A stretch of 5,903 nucleotides of DNA from Eubacterium sp. CAG:274. GTDB lineage: Bacteria > Bacillota > Clostridia > Lachnospirales > CAG-274. The notes beneath the pieces are model-generated. The model was not told where the DNA came from. It did no database searches and saw only the letters and a program-made list of their open reading frames with translations. The stretch is from assembly GCA_000432155.1 (NCBI GenBank), contig FR888450.1:1-5903 (forward strand), given 5' to 3'. Below, in pieces: positions 5,897 to 5,903 of this stretch. Each line of letters begins with the position of its first letter. Position 1 is the stretch's first letter. Both the position numbers and the translations under genes were made by a program.

Positions 5897-5903
5897 GGCT
5901 TGA

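Noticed and set aside
1..5903. Composite transposon carrying the esterase and thiE
   Set aside because: No transposase, integrase or IS remnant is visible, and target duplications cannot be judged because the window ends at the repeats.

Overview
The window looks like a piece of a low-GC, anaerobic, plant-cell-wall-degrading Clostridia chromosome, of the kind found in gut or rumen Ruminococcus-like bacteria. The evidence is the AT-rich sequence, strong purine-rich Shine-Dalgarno sites, consensus sigma-A promoters, and a secreted pectin-active enzyme ending in a type I (cellulosomal) dockerin. Genus cannot be fixed from sequence reading alone.

Region 1 (1-4358) is a complete single-gene transcription unit. 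It has a near-perfect promoter (139-167), a short leader whose first bases form a small hairpin, and a strong ribosome binding site. The gene encodes a very large secreted protein of 1365 residues, and a clear intrinsic terminator (4329-4358) follows it. The protein carries, in order, a signal peptide, an unassigned beta-rich N-terminal module, three tandem beta-sandwich modules, a CE8-type pectin methylesterase, an Ig-like module, an SGNH/CE12-type rhamnogalacturonan acetylesterase and a C-terminal dockerin. It would strip methyl esters from homogalacturonan and acetyl groups from rhamnogalacturonan, opening pectin to lyases and hydrolases while docked on a cellulosome scaffold.

Region 2 (4368-5858) is a separate two-gene unit. 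A 17-bp dyad and an extended -10 promoter precede thiE (thiamine phosphate synthase, probably starting at TTG 4466). One base after thiE comes a gene for a zinc-ribbon, five-helix membrane protein of unknown function. No TPP riboswitch is visible.

The window is bounded by an 18-bp perfect inverted repeat (1-18 and 5867-5884). The right copy is half of a longer hairpin (5874-5896), so an interspersed palindromic element probably sits at both edges.

The main points for a second look are the dual-esterase cellulosomal fusion, a Glu in place of the usual catalytic Asp of the acetylesterase, the dyads over the -10 and upstream of thiE, the 5'-terminal mRNA hairpin, the sharp codon-usage contrast between the esterase gene and its neighbours, and the terminal repeats. 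No defence system, CRISPR array, transposase or clearly new system is visible.
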